A stretch of DNA of 64,000 nt from Pseudoruegeria aquimaris (lineage in GTDB: Bacteria; Pseudomonadota; Alphaproteobacteria; Rhodobacterales; Rhodobacteraceae), in NCBI RefSeq assembly GCF_900172235.1, contig NZ_FWFQ01000014.1:34254-98253 (forward strand). Reading direction: 5' to 3'. Both the position numbers and the translations under genes were made by a program. The notes beneath the pieces are model-generated. The model saw nothing but the letters and a program-made list of their open reading frames with translations, was not told the DNA's origin and did no database searches. Positions 18,383 to 26,638 of the stretch are shown here, one piece after another. Position 1 is the stretch's first letter, and each line of letters begins with the position of its first letter.

Positions 18383-18901
18383 ATGGCACCCACGTCCTAC
18401 CAGCCCCCGGTCAAGGGTGATGACAGCAAGAGCCACAGCCAGAGCGTGGATCAGATGATGGCCATGGGCAACGCCACCGTGGCCACGATCCTCGCCGGCA
18501 AGGGCAGCGACGTCTACGCGGTGCGCCCGCAGGATTCGATCGCCGAGGCCACGCGCGTTCTGAAGGAAAAACAGATCGGCGCGGTGGTGGTGAAGGATGC
18601 CGCCGGCCAGCTCGTGGGCATCCTCTCGGAGCGCGACATCGTGCGCCAACTCGCGGACACGCCGGGCGAGACCCTCGGCCAGACGGTGGCCGACGTGATG
18701 ACCTCCTCGCCGGTGACCTGCACGCCGGACGAGCCGCTTCTCGAGATGATGAAGCGGATGACGGAGGGCCGATTCCGGCACCTTCCGGTGTTGGACGGCG
18801 AGCGGCTCGTGGGCATCATCACGATCGGCGATGTCGTCAGCTACCGCCTGCGGGAACTGGAATACGAAGCCCTGAAGATGAAGCAGATGATCGTGGGCTG
18901 A
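18383..18901 (+). CDS. CBS domain pair protein
   Basis: A 172-residue soluble protein made of an N-terminal extension of about 35 residues and two CBS domains (about 40-95 and 105-165). The motifs VRPQDSIAEATRVL, GILSERDIVRQLA and the second-domain VGIITIGDVVSYRL are typical of stand-alone CBS pairs that bind adenine nucleotides as sensors. A strong AAGGAGGAG site lies 8 bases before the ATG used, so the extension appears genuine. It is monocistronic, flanked by terminators on both sides. The partner protein is unknown. Confidence 0.88.
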   Translation: MAPTSYQPPVKGDDSKSHSQSVDQMMAMGNATVATILAGKGSDVYAVRPQDSIAEATRVLKEKQIGAVVVKDAAGQLVGILSERDIVRQLADTPGETLGQTVADVMTSSPVTCTPDEPLLEMMKRMTEGRFRHLPVLDGERLVGIITIGDVVSYRLRELEYEALKMKQMIVG

Positions 18902-18937
18902 GCGCCTGCGCACCGCACGACCGGCGAAATGCCGAAG

Positions 18938-18970
18938 AGGGGGCCTTGATGCAGATCAAGGCCCCCTTTC
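18938..18970 (+). terminator. Strong hairpin terminator after the CBS gene
   Basis: A perfect 13-bp stem (AGGGGGCCTTGAT / ATCAAGGCCCCCT) with a GCAG loop, followed by TTC. It isolates the CBS gene from the DUF6455 pair. Confidence 0.85.
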
Positions 18971-19023
18971 CCGTTTGCGGCTCTGCTGACCCCATCTGGT
19001 TGGGACAGGACGGGAGATCCAGG

Positions 19024-19281
19024 ATGAAGCCGCTCGGAGAGGAACGCCGCCATTACTGGCTCGCCAAGCGCATGGCGGATGCCGCGCAGGCGGATGTCGT
19101 CGGGGCTTTCAGCGAAGGCCGTCTTTCGTCGCAGGAGTGGGCCGGGCTGGTGACCCGCTGCCGGGGCTGCACCTGGGTCGAGGGCTGCGCACGCTGGCTC
19201 GAGGAGGATCACCCCGAGGCCATCGCCCCCGCCGCCTGCGCGAACGCGCGGGTGTTCGAAGCGCTGAAGCTGCCGTCCTGA
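19024..19281 (+). CDS. DUF6455 family protein, first of two
   Basis: An 85-residue protein with four conserved Cys in the pattern C-x2-C-x6-C ... C (TRCRGCTWVEGC, later AACANARVF), which fits the DUF6455 family common in Rhodobacteraceae. The spacing suggests a bound metal or Fe-S cluster, which is inference. The start at 19024 follows a GGGAGATCCAGG site; extending upstream adds residues from the leader. The second copy begins 27 bases downstream. Confidence 0.72.
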   Translation: MKPLGEERRHYWLAKRMADAAQADVVGAFSEGRLSSQEWAGLVTRCRGCTWVEGCARWLEEDHPEAIAPAACANARVFEALKLPS

Positions 19282-19307
19282 CCGCGCCGCCAAAAGAGGA
19301 GAGCCCG

Positions 19308-19562
19308 ATGCCCAGCAATGCCCAGATCAAACGCCACGCCATTCTCGTGGACAGGATGGCCGAAGCCGTCGGGGTCGATTTGCAGGAGAAGGTTCTGCGC
19401 GGGGAGGTAACGATGGAAGAGATCGAAACCGCCGTCTACCGCTGCACGGCCTGTACCGATCCCGAAGGCTGCACCGCCCTGCTGGAGGCTGGCGGCAAGG
19501 CCGTGGAGACGCCGCCGTCCTACTGCCGCAACAGCCGGATGATGGCGCGCCTGAAAGGCTGA
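19308..19562 (+). CDS. DUF6455 family protein, second of two
   Basis: An 84-residue paralogue of the preceding gene with the same Cys spacing (YRCTACTDPEGC and a later YCRNSRMM). Sequence identity between the two is modest outside the Cys frame. An AAGAGGAGAG ribosome-binding site precedes the ATG. Shared operon position suggests related or heteromeric function. Its stop lies directly against that of the convergent small membrane protein. Confidence 0.75.
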   Translation: MPSNAQIKRHAILVDRMAEAVGVDLQEKVLRGEVTMEEIETAVYRCTACTDPEGCTALLEAGGKAVETPPSYCRNSRMMARLKG

Positions 19563-19718
19563 TCACAGCATCCCACGCAAGAGCGGCAGCAGGCTGGCTG
19601 CTGCCACGCCGACGATCGCGCCGACGAGCAGACGCATCGGCGCCGTTTTCATGCCCGGCGCGGCGAGGCTCAGAAGGCCGCAGACGAGGGCGTAGAAGAT
19701 CAGGGCAACGGGATCCAT
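19563..19718 (-). CDS. Small membrane protein, 51 residues, unknown
   Basis: A very hydrophobic 51-residue product with two predicted helices (about residues 4-20 and 27-46) and no recognisable domain. It begins at ATG 19718 with a weak AGGA upstream. It lies 65 bases downstream of the beta-keto acid cleavage gene on the same strand. A longer open frame through this region is antisense or out of frame to the cleavage enzyme and is not used. Confidence 0.5.
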   Translation of the reverse strand: MDPVALIFYALVCGLLSLAAPGMKTAPMRLLVGAIVGVAAASLLPLLRGML

Positions 19719-19783
19719 GCCGCCATCCTGCCACGCCGCCGTGGCCCGGCGCAACGGTGCGGCCGCCGCGGCTTCCGCGCCGG

Positions 19784-20635
19784 TCAGCTTTCCGCGTCTT
19801 CTCCCCACTCGCGCAACCCGAGGATCGCGCGGGCCTGCCGCCAGGTGGCCACCGGGCGTTCGTGCCGGGCGCAGACTTCCACGGCCCGTTCCACGAGGGC
19901 CGCGTTGGAGGGCGCGAGCCTGTGTCTGTCCAGCCGCACGTTGTCTTCGAGGCCGGTGCGCAGGTGGCCACCCGCGGCCGCGGCCCATTCGTTCAGCGTG
20001 ATCTGGTGGCGCCCGATCCCGGCGGCGCACCAGGGCGCATCGTCGCCGAACAGCCGGTGCACGGTGTGCACGTAGAAATCGAAGACCTCGCGGTCCACCG
20101 GCATGGCGTTCTTCACCCCCATCACGAACTGCACGTAGGGCGTGCCGAGCAGCTCGCCGGCCTCCGCCATTTCCTTGGCCCGGAAGATGTGGCTCAGGTC
20201 GAAGGCCTCGATCTCGGGCTTCACGCCGTAGGTGCGCATCTCGCCGGCCAGCCAAGATACGAGGTCGGGCGGGTTTTCGTAGACGCGGGTGGGAAAATTG
20301 TTTGAGCCCACTGAGAGCGAGGCCATGTCCGGGCGCAGGGGCAGCATCCCGCCACGCTCCCGCCCCGCACCGGAGCGCCCCCCGGTGGATAGCTGCACGA
20401 TCATGCCGGGGCAGTGCGTCTCGATTCCCTCCTTCAGGGCGGCAAATTTCTCCGGGTCGGAAGAGGGGCTGCCGTCGCCGTTGCGCACGTGGCAATGGGC
20501 GATGGCGGCCCCGGCCTCGAAGGAGGCATGGATGCTCTCCACCTGCTCGGCCACGGTGATGGGCACGGCGGGGTTGTCGGATTTCCGGGCCACGGAGCCG
20601 GTGATCGCGACGCAGATGATGCAGGGTTCGCTCAT
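19784..20635 (-). CDS. Beta-keto acid cleavage enzyme family (BKACE, DUF849)
   Basis: A 283-residue TIM-barrel protein of the family founded by 3-keto-5-aminohexanoate cleavage enzyme. Members join a beta-keto acid and acetyl-CoA to give a CoA ester and acetoacetate, using a zinc held by a HxH pair, here His47 and His49 (AHCHVRN). Other family blocks are STGGRSG, ASLSVGSNNFP, EIEAFDLSHI and VKNAMPVDREV. The family has many substrate classes and the sequence alone does not choose one. No lysine-fermentation or carnitine genes are adjacent. Confidence 0.87.
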   Translation of the reverse strand: MSEPCIICVAITGSVARKSDNPAVPITVAEQVESIHASFEAGAAIAHCHVRNGDGSPSSDPEKFAALKEGIETHCPGMIVQLSTGGRSGAGRERGGMLPLRPDMASLSVGSNNFPTRVYENPPDLVSWLAGEMRTYGVKPEIEAFDLSHIFRAKEMAEAGELLGTPYVQFVMGVKNAMPVDREVFDFYVHTVHRLFGDDAPWCAAGIGRHQITLNEWAAAAGGHLRTGLEDNVRLDRHRLAPSNAALVERAVEVCARHERPVATWRQARAILGLREWGEDAES

Positions 20636-20778
20636 GGGCGCGCCTCGCCTATCGCGGGTTGCGGTTTCACCTCGCCTTTGCAGCGGGCTCCGAAACGGTA
20701 GACGGGCAGGGGGCTTGCATCAAGATGTCTCGCCCCGGCGGGCATGGATCGGACAGGGGGCTTCGAGCCGGGGAGGGT

Positions 20779-20804
20779 GAGGCCGCGCGTGCGGGCGCGG
20801 CCTC
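20779..20804 (-). terminator. Hairpin at the end of the opp operon
   Basis: A 10-bp GC stem (GAGGCCGCGC / GCGCGGCCTC) lies 8 bases past the oppF stop on the minus strand. No T-run follows, so it could be a Rho-assisted terminator or an mRNA 3'-end stabiliser. Confidence 0.5.
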
Positions 20805-20811
20805 GCCGGGA

Positions 20812-21786
20812 TCACTCCGCGAAGTGGCAGGCCACCTCGCGCCCGCCGGCGGCAAGCAGGGCGGGCTTGGTCGCCTTGCAGGCGTCCTGGCGCTTCGGGC
20901 AGCGCGATTGGAACAGGCAGCCCTCGGGCAGGTTCAGCGGGCTCGGCAGATCGCCTTCGAGCACCTGCGGCTCCACGATCACGTTGGGATCGGGCACCGG
21001 CACCGAGGAGAGCAGCGCCTGCGTGTAGGGGTGGCGGGGCGTGCGCACCAGCGCGTCGGACTCGCCCTTCTCCATCATGCCGCCCATGTACATCACGAGG
21101 ATGTCGTCGGAGATGTGGCGCACCACGCCCAGATCATGGGCCACGAAGATCAGCGACAGCCCCATCTCGGCCTGCAACTCCCGCAGCAGGTTCACGACCT
21201 GTGCCTGGATCGACACGTCGAGCGCGGAGACCGGTTCGTCGCAGAGCAGGATCTTAGGGTTCACCGCGAGCGCACGGGCGATGCCGATGCGCTGGCACTG
21301 GCCGCCGGAGAACTCGTGCGGGTAGCGGTTGAAGTTGCGCTGCGCGATGCCGACGCGATCGAGCAGGTCGTGCACCAGCTTGTCCTGAGCCTCGGGATCC
21401 AGATCGCCGCGGAACCGGCGCGTCGGCTCCGAAACGATCTCGCGCACGGTCATGCGCGGGTTGAGCGAGGCCACCGGGTCCTGGAAGATCATCTGCACCT
21501 TGTGGCGCAGCGCCAGCACGTCGGCCCGGCTGCCGTAATCCACCGCGCGCCCTTCGAGGGTGACGGTGCCGCCCGTGGGCGTGACCAGGCCGGCGATCGC
21601 GCGGATCAGGGTGGACTTGCCGCACCCCGATTCGCCCACGACGCCCAGCGTGCGGCCGCGCTCGAGCGACAGGCTGACGCCGTTCACGGCGTGCACCTTC
21701 TTCATCGGGGACCAGGGCCATTTGCGGCCCTGGCGGGTGTCGAACGTGACCTTGAGATCTTCGACGGTGAGGATGGGTTCGCTCAT
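20812..21786 (-). CDS. oppF: Oligopeptide/dipeptide ABC transporter ATPase (OppF/DppF)
   Basis: A 324-residue ATPase with Walker A GESGCGKS (residues 51-58), the FSGGQ signature, Walker B LLCDEP and the C-terminal oligopeptide-transporter extension (HPYTQALLSSVP and a Cys-containing CLFQSRCPKRQDAC). It works with OppD to drive peptide import at the inner membrane. It starts at 21786 and overlaps the oppD stop by four bases (ATGA). It is the last gene of the five-gene transporter operon. Confidence 0.92.
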   Translation of the reverse strand: MSEPILTVEDLKVTFDTRQGRKWPWSPMKKVHAVNGVSLSLERGRTLGVVGESGCGKSTLIRAIAGLVTPTGGTVTLEGRAVDYGSRADVLALRHKVQMIFQDPVASLNPRMTVREIVSEPTRRFRGDLDPEAQDKLVHDLLDRVGIAQRNFNRYPHEFSGGQCQRIGIARALAVNPKILLCDEPVSALDVSIQAQVVNLLRELQAEMGLSLIFVAHDLGVVRHISDDILVMYMGGMMEKGESDALVRTPRHPYTQALLSSVPVPDPNVIVEPQVLEGDLPSPLNLPEGCLFQSRCPKRQDACKATKPALLAAGGREVACHFAE

Positions 21787-22745
21787 GACAGGGCCTCCAC
21801 GGGGCGCAGGCAGGCGCGTTTGGTTGCTTCGCCGGTCAGCTCGGGCAGGGTGCTGCGGCACTGCTCCACCGCGTCCACGCAGCGGGCGGCGAAGGGGCAG
21901 TGGGTCAGCGGGCGCAGCTGGTTGGGCGGGCTGCCCGGAATCGCGCGCAGTTCGCCGGCGGCATCGTTGATGTTGGGCACCGCGCGCAGCAGGCCGCGGG
22001 TGTAGGGATGGCTCGGCGCGGCGAAGAGATCCTTCGTCGGGGCGGTTTCCATCATCCGCCCGCCGTAGAGCACCATCGAGCGATCGCAGAAGCCCGCCAC
22101 GACGCCGAGGTCGTGGGTGATGAGCAGCACGGCGGTGTTCAGCTCGGACTGGATCTCGTCCAGCAGGCGCATGATCTGGGCCTGCACGGTGACGTCCAGC
22201 GCGGTCGTCGGCTCGTCGGCCAGGATCAGGCCGGGCTTGCAGATCAGCGCCATGGCGATGACGATCCGCTGGCGCATCCCGCCGGAGAACTCGTGCGGGT
22301 AGGCGTCGATCCGGTTCTTCGCGTCCGGGATCTGAACCGCTTCCATCGCTTCGATGGCACGCTTGCGCGCGTCCGCGCGCCCAAGCCCCTCGTGCAGCTC
22401 CACGATCTCGGTGAGCTGCCGGCCGACCCGCATGTAGGGGTTCAGCGCGCTCATCGGATCCTGGAAGATCATGGCGATCTTCTTGGCGCGCACCTTGTTG
22501 AGCGCATCCTGAGACAGGGTGAGCAGATCCCGCCCCTCGTGCAGGATGCGGCCCGACACCTGTGCGTTCTTGGCCAGCAGCCCCATGATCGACAGGGCGA
22601 TCTGCGATTTGCCGGAGCCGCTTTCACCTACCAGCGCGACCTTCTCGCCGGGGGCGATGTCGAAGCTGACGTTGTTCACGGCATGAACGGTGCCATCGCC
22701 GGTGGAGAACCGGATGGCGAGATCTTGAACGGAAAGCAGGCTCAT
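21783..22745 (-). CDS. oppD: Oligopeptide/dipeptide ABC transporter ATPase (OppD/DppD)
   Basis: A 320-residue ATPase with Walker A GESGSGKS, the signature EFSGGMRQR, Walker B LILADEP and the C-terminal SHPYTRGLLRAVP extension typical of OppD. It overlaps the upstream permease gene by four bases and the downstream oppF by four, so the subunits should be made in a coupled way. Confidence 0.92.
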   Translation of the reverse strand: MSLLSVQDLAIRFSTGDGTVHAVNNVSFDIAPGEKVALVGESGSGKSQIALSIMGLLAKNAQVSGRILHEGRDLLTLSQDALNKVRAKKIAMIFQDPMSALNPYMRVGRQLTEIVELHEGLGRADARKRAIEAMEAVQIPDAKNRIDAYPHEFSGGMRQRIVIAMALICKPGLILADEPTTALDVTVQAQIMRLLDEIQSELNTAVLLITHDLGVVAGFCDRSMVLYGGRMMETAPTKDLFAAPSHPYTRGLLRAVPNINDAAGELRAIPGSPPNQLRPLTHCPFAARCVDAVEQCRSTLPELTGEATKRACLRPVEALS

Positions 22746-23677
22746 AGGCGATCCTTCGGGTCAAGGGCGTCACGGAGACCGTCGCCGATGTAGTAGAGGG
22801 AGACCTGGGCGATCACGAAGAAGGCGGCCGGGAAGGCCAGCTGCCACAGCGTGCCGAAGGTCATGGTGGAGGCGCCTTCGGAGATCAGCGCGCCCCAGCT
22901 CGTGTTGGGTTCCTGGATGCCGACGCCCAGGAAAGAGACGAGGCTCTCCATCATGATGACTTCCGGCACCACCATGGAGGTGTAGATCACCACCACCCAG
23001 AGGATGTTGGGCGCGATGTGACGGAAGATGATGGCCACGTCCGACAGGCCGAGCATGCGCGCGGCATCCACGAATTCGCGGTTGCGGAGCATCATCACCT
23101 GGCCGCGCACGATCAGCAGGCCGGCCGTCCAGTTCACCAGCACGATCACGAGGATCATCTGGCCCAGCGAGCGGCCGAAGAAAGCCTGCCAGACGACGAA
23201 GAAGATGATGTAGGGCACGGAGAGCCAGATCGTGTAGCCGCCCATCACGATGCTGTCGAACCGGCCACCGAAATAGCCGGCGAACGCGCCGATGGTGGAG
23301 CCGATCAGCACCGAGGCGATGCCGGCGACGAAACCGACGAGCAGCGAGGTGCGGCTGCCCTGCACGACGCGAGCATACATGTCGCGGCCCAGTTCATCGA
23401 CGCCGAAGTAATGGCCGTTGGCGATGGAGGGGCCGCCTTCCTCCTTGATCATGCCGAGGAGGTTCCAGTCGATTTCCTCGTAGCTCCATTGCGCGATCAC
23501 GTTGCCGAAGATGGCGAAGAGCACGAGCAGGAACAGCATGAAGACCGAGACGAGCGCCATGCGGTTCTTGAAGAAGCGGGCGCGGGCGTCGGCCCAGAAG
23601 GAGCGGGAGGAGAGCATCTCCTCCGCGACATCCTCGACGAAGGCCTGGGATTGCAGGCGAGCTTTTGCGGAGGTCAC
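22742..23677 (-). CDS. oppC: Oligopeptide ABC transporter permease (OppC-like)
   Basis: A 311-residue inner-membrane permease with six predicted helices, a long N-terminal cytoplasmic part, the periplasmic loop with GHYFGVDELGRDMYARVVQG and the coupling EAA loop (EFVDAARMLGLSD). The start is GTG at 23677, overlapping the oppB stop as GTGA; this matches the four-base overlaps elsewhere in the operon. An ATG further upstream would run far into oppB and is rejected. Confidence 0.9.
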   Translation of the reverse strand: MTSAKARLQSQAFVEDVAEEMLSSRSFWADARARFFKNRMALVSVFMLFLLVLFAIFGNVIAQWSYEEIDWNLLGMIKEEGGPSIANGHYFGVDELGRDMYARVVQGSRTSLLVGFVAGIASVLIGSTIGAFAGYFGGRFDSIVMGGYTIWLSVPYIIFFVVWQAFFGRSLGQMILVIVLVNWTAGLLIVRGQVMMLRNREFVDAARMLGLSDVAIIFRHIAPNILWVVVIYTSMVVPEVIMMESLVSFLGVGIQEPNTSWGALISEGASTMTFGTLWQLAFPAAFFVIAQVSLYYIGDGLRDALDPKDRL

Positions 23678-24603
23678 AGCGAATCCCTCACTTTGGGGTC
23701 GATCCAGGCGTAGAGCAGATCGAGCACGAGGTTGATCGAGAAGGTCAGCACGCAATAGATGATCGCGAGGCCGAGCAGCACCGAGTAGTCGCGGCTGTAG
23801 GCGCCGTCGATGAAATCCTGCCCGATGCCGCCGGTGGAGAAGAAGACGTCGATGAACACCGAGCCGGTGATCATGTAGACGAAGACGGGCCCCATGTAGG
23901 TGAGCGTCGGCAGCAGCGCCGGTTTCAGCGCGTGGCGGATCAGGATGGTGCGCTCGGGCAGGCCCTTGGCGCGGGCGGTGCGGATGAAGGGCGAGTTCAG
24001 CACTTCAAGCAGCGAGCCGCGCGTCAGGCGGGCCACGCCGGCCATGTAGGAGGTGCCGAGGGCGATCGCGGGCATCACGATGTACTGCCACTGGCCGCCG
24101 TTCCAGCCGCCGCCGGGAAGAAGGCCCCAGCTCAGCGTGAACAGCAGCACCATCAGGGGCGCGAGCACGAAATTGGGGAAGATCTGGGAGAAGATCGCAA
24201 GACCCGTCATCAGGTAGTCCCAGAAGCTGTTGTGGCGCAGCGCGGCGATGATGCCGAGCGGAATGCCGAGCACCAGCACGAAGACGGCCGACCAGAACCC
24301 GTAGGTCAGCGTGACCGGGAAGCCCTGCGCGATGATGTCGTTCACAGAACGGTCCTTCTGGGAGAAGGAGGGGCCGAAATCAAAGCAGCAGACGATGTTC
24401 TTGATGTAGGTGAACAGCTGCATGTGCAGCGGCTCGTCCATGCCGTAGCGTTTGAGCACGTTTTCCATCACCGCCGGAGGCAGCGGTTTTTCGGAGGTGA
24501 ACGGGCCGCCGGGGGCAAGCCGCATCAGGTAGAAGGCGAAGACGATCAGGATCAGGATCGTGGGCACCGCTGTGAGAAGGCGCCGGACGCTGTAGTTGAA
24601 CAT
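23674..24603 (-). CDS. oppB: Oligopeptide ABC transporter permease (OppB-like)
   Basis: A 309-residue permease with six predicted membrane helices beginning at MFNYSVRRLL, the typical OppB N-terminus, and an EAA loop (FIRTARAKGLPERTIL). The ATG at 24603 is preceded by GGAG with a good spacing, whereas an alternative at 24618 lacks one. Between oppA and this gene lie two strong hairpins, which may lower permease expression relative to the binding protein. Confidence 0.91.
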   Translation of the reverse strand: MFNYSVRRLLTAVPTILILIVFAFYLMRLAPGGPFTSEKPLPPAVMENVLKRYGMDEPLHMQLFTYIKNIVCCFDFGPSFSQKDRSVNDIIAQGFPVTLTYGFWSAVFVLVLGIPLGIIAALRHNSFWDYLMTGLAIFSQIFPNFVLAPLMVLLFTLSWGLLPGGGWNGGQWQYIVMPAIALGTSYMAGVARLTRGSLLEVLNSPFIRTARAKGLPERTILIRHALKPALLPTLTYMGPVFVYMITGSVFIDVFFSTGGIGQDFIDGAYSRDYSVLLGLAIIYCVLTFSINLVLDLLYAWIDPKVRDSL

Positions 24604-24622
24604 GCGATCTCCGAACAACAGA

Positions 24623-24674
24623 CCCGCCGCCCGAAGGCGGCGGGGAAGGGGCGCGGGCCTCGGCCGCGCGCCCC
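24623..24674 (-). other. Two intercistronic hairpins between oppA and oppB
   Basis: A perfect 9-bp stem with CGAA loop (24623-24644) and a second GC-rich hairpin (24648-24674) fill the gap between the binding-protein gene and the permease gene. Such structures commonly protect the binding-protein mRNA from 3' decay; that role here is inference. Confidence 0.6.
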
Positions 24675-24690
24675 GGTTTGGGTGAAGGGT

Positions 24691-26309
24691 TTACTCGGCG
24701 ACCTTGTAGAGGTCCTTGGAGTACCAGTTCTGCTCGACGTTGTTCACCGGCCAGCCCTGGATGCTGTCGTCCAGCATCATGTTGGTGGAGTAGTGGTAGA
24801 CGGGCACCACCGGCATGTCCTCTGCGAGGATCTGCTCCACCTCGGTGTAGAGCGGCTGGGCGTTGGCGGAAGATTTCGCTTCCGTCATCAGCTCGTCCAC
24901 GCGGGGGTTGGAGTATTTGCCGTCGTTGTAGCCGGACGGCGTGGTGAGCAGGTCGAGGAAGGTCGAGGCTTCGTTGTAGTCGCCGCACCATGCGCCGCGG
25001 GCCATGTCGAAGTTCTGGTTGCCGCGGGTTTCGAGGAAGACCTTCCATTCCTGGTTGGACAGTTCCACGTCCACGCCCAGTTTCTGCTTCCACATCTGGG
25101 TGGCCACGATGGCGACCTGCTTGTGGGCTTCGCTGGTGTTGTAGAGGTAGGTGAAGGAAAGCTTCTCGCCGTCCGGGCCGTAGCCGGCTTCGGCGAGCAG
25201 TTCCTTGGCCTTGGCGTCACGCTCGGCCTGGGTCATGCCGGCGTATTCCACGGCGGGCACTTCGAAGCCGGCGGTCGCCGCCGGGGTGAAGGTGTAGGCC
25301 GGGAACTGGCCGCCCTGCAGCACGCGGTCCACGATCACCTGGCGGTCGATCGCGTAGGAGAGCGCCTTGCGCACGCGGGCGTCCTTGAAGGCTTCCGGGC
25401 CGCTTTCGAGGTTGAAGGTGAAGTAATAGTTGCAGAGGCGCGGCAGGGCGTAGGCCTCTTCCGGGAACTCCTCCTTCAGGGCCGGGTACTGGCCTGCGGG
25501 GATCTCGGTCTTCTCGACTTCACCGGCGCGCCAGCGGGTCAGCGCCTGGGCGTCGTCGCCGATGACGAGGGTCACGACCTTGTCCAGAACGGTGTTCTCG
25601 TTGTCCCAGTACATCGGGTTGCGCTCGCGCACGGAGCGCTCCTTGAGCACGTGCTCGGTCAGGACGTAGGCGCCGTTGGACACGATGTTGCCCGGGCGCG
25701 TCCATTCCTTGCCGTGGGCTTCGATCGCCCATTTCGGTGCCGGGAAGGTGGTGGCGTGGGTGACCATCTTGTCGAAGTAGGGCAGCGGCTGGCTCAGCTT
25801 CACGACGAGCGTGTGATCGTCGGGTGCGGAGACGCCGAGCTCGGTGACGGGCTTCTCGCCGGCGATGATGGCCGAGGCGTTCTCGATCGACATCAGTTCC
25901 ATGTACCAGGCGTAGGGCGAGGCCAGCTCCGGATCCACGGCACGCTGCCAGGCGTAGACGAAATCGCCGGCGGTGACGGGGGTGCCGTCGCTCCACTTGG
26001 CGTTGTCACGCAGCGTGAAGGTGTAGGTCATGTTGTCTTCGCTGACCGTGTGGCTCAGCGCGACGCCGGGCACGTTGTTGCCGTCGGCGTCCTGGTTGTA
26101 GAGGCCTTCGAAGAGGTCACGGACCACTTCGGAGCCGTTCACGTCCTCGACGACCTGCGGGTCGAAGGACGAGAATTCGTCGAGCACTCGGTAGGTGAAG
26201 ACCTGCTCTTCGGCGAGCTTGGTGCCTTCGGGCACATTCGCCGCAAAGGCAGCGGTGCTGATTGCGGTGGAAAGCAAAAAAGCGCGGAAAGCGCGAACGA
26301 ACGCGACAT
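24691..26309 (-). CDS. oppA: Oligopeptide-binding protein (OppA-like), apparent frameshift in the signal peptide
   Basis: The periplasmic solute-binding protein (SBP family 5) of the peptide transporter; family blocks include the NYYFTFNLESGP and ALSYAIDRQVIVDRVLQGG regions. The best start is ATG 26309, with GGGAGA six bases upstream, but that frame (MSRSFALSALF...) does not run into the mature protein. A run of six T on the coding strand (26276-26281) sits in the signal peptide; a seventh T would give a normal signal (MSRSFALSALFLLSTAISTA..., cut after AFA) and a 539-residue protein. The remaining in-frame start at 26415 would give a long abnormal leader. So the sequence shows a one-base contraction, a sequencing error, or a slippage-dependent gene. 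Confidence 0.85.
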
Positions 26310-26638
26310 TGTCTGTCTCCCTGTTTGTTCGGATGGGGCACTTGAGGTGAAAAATGCGGAAAACTTCAAGATGCAACTTGCAGGAATTGGCGTCAGATTG
26401 CCGATAAAACCCCAACGTCAGCAGGATTTCGCGGCCATCTTGTCCCGAAATGGCAACTTTGGCTGCCGAAATGGCGGTGGGCGCCGGGGACGCTGGCCAA
26501 AGCGGGCAGGCGTTTCGGATTTCGGAACCTATGCGGGAATCAGCCTTGGCCCGGCCGGGATCTTGTCATTGCGCCGGAGAGGTCGCACCTATTGTCGGGC
26601 CGCGCCTTTGTAAAGGGCGCCGATCAACCGGAGGGGAC
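26310..26638. other. Divergent intergenic region, oppA / membrane protein gene
   Basis: These 329 bases separate two divergent genes and should hold both promoters. I find no convincing coding sequence, no RNA gene and no clear long palindrome. The stretch is noticeably lower in GC than its flanks at 26340-26460. Confidence 0.5.

Noticed and set aside
19563..20495. 310-residue minus-strand frame spanning the BKACE gene end
   Set aside because: Most of it is another frame of the BKACE gene with Arg/Pro-rich composition; only its last 51 codons make a plausible small membrane protein, which I list alone.
26310..26415. ATG at 26415 as the oppA start
   Set aside because: It would put about 35 extra polar residues before the signal peptide, and a better ribosome-binding site serves ATG 26309.
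23665..26613. 982-residue plus-strand open frame opposite the opp operon
   Set aside because: It is antisense to oppC-oppA. Its product is a His/Val/Gly-rich string without domains, as expected from GC-rich codon bias, and the minus-strand proteins have full family motifs.
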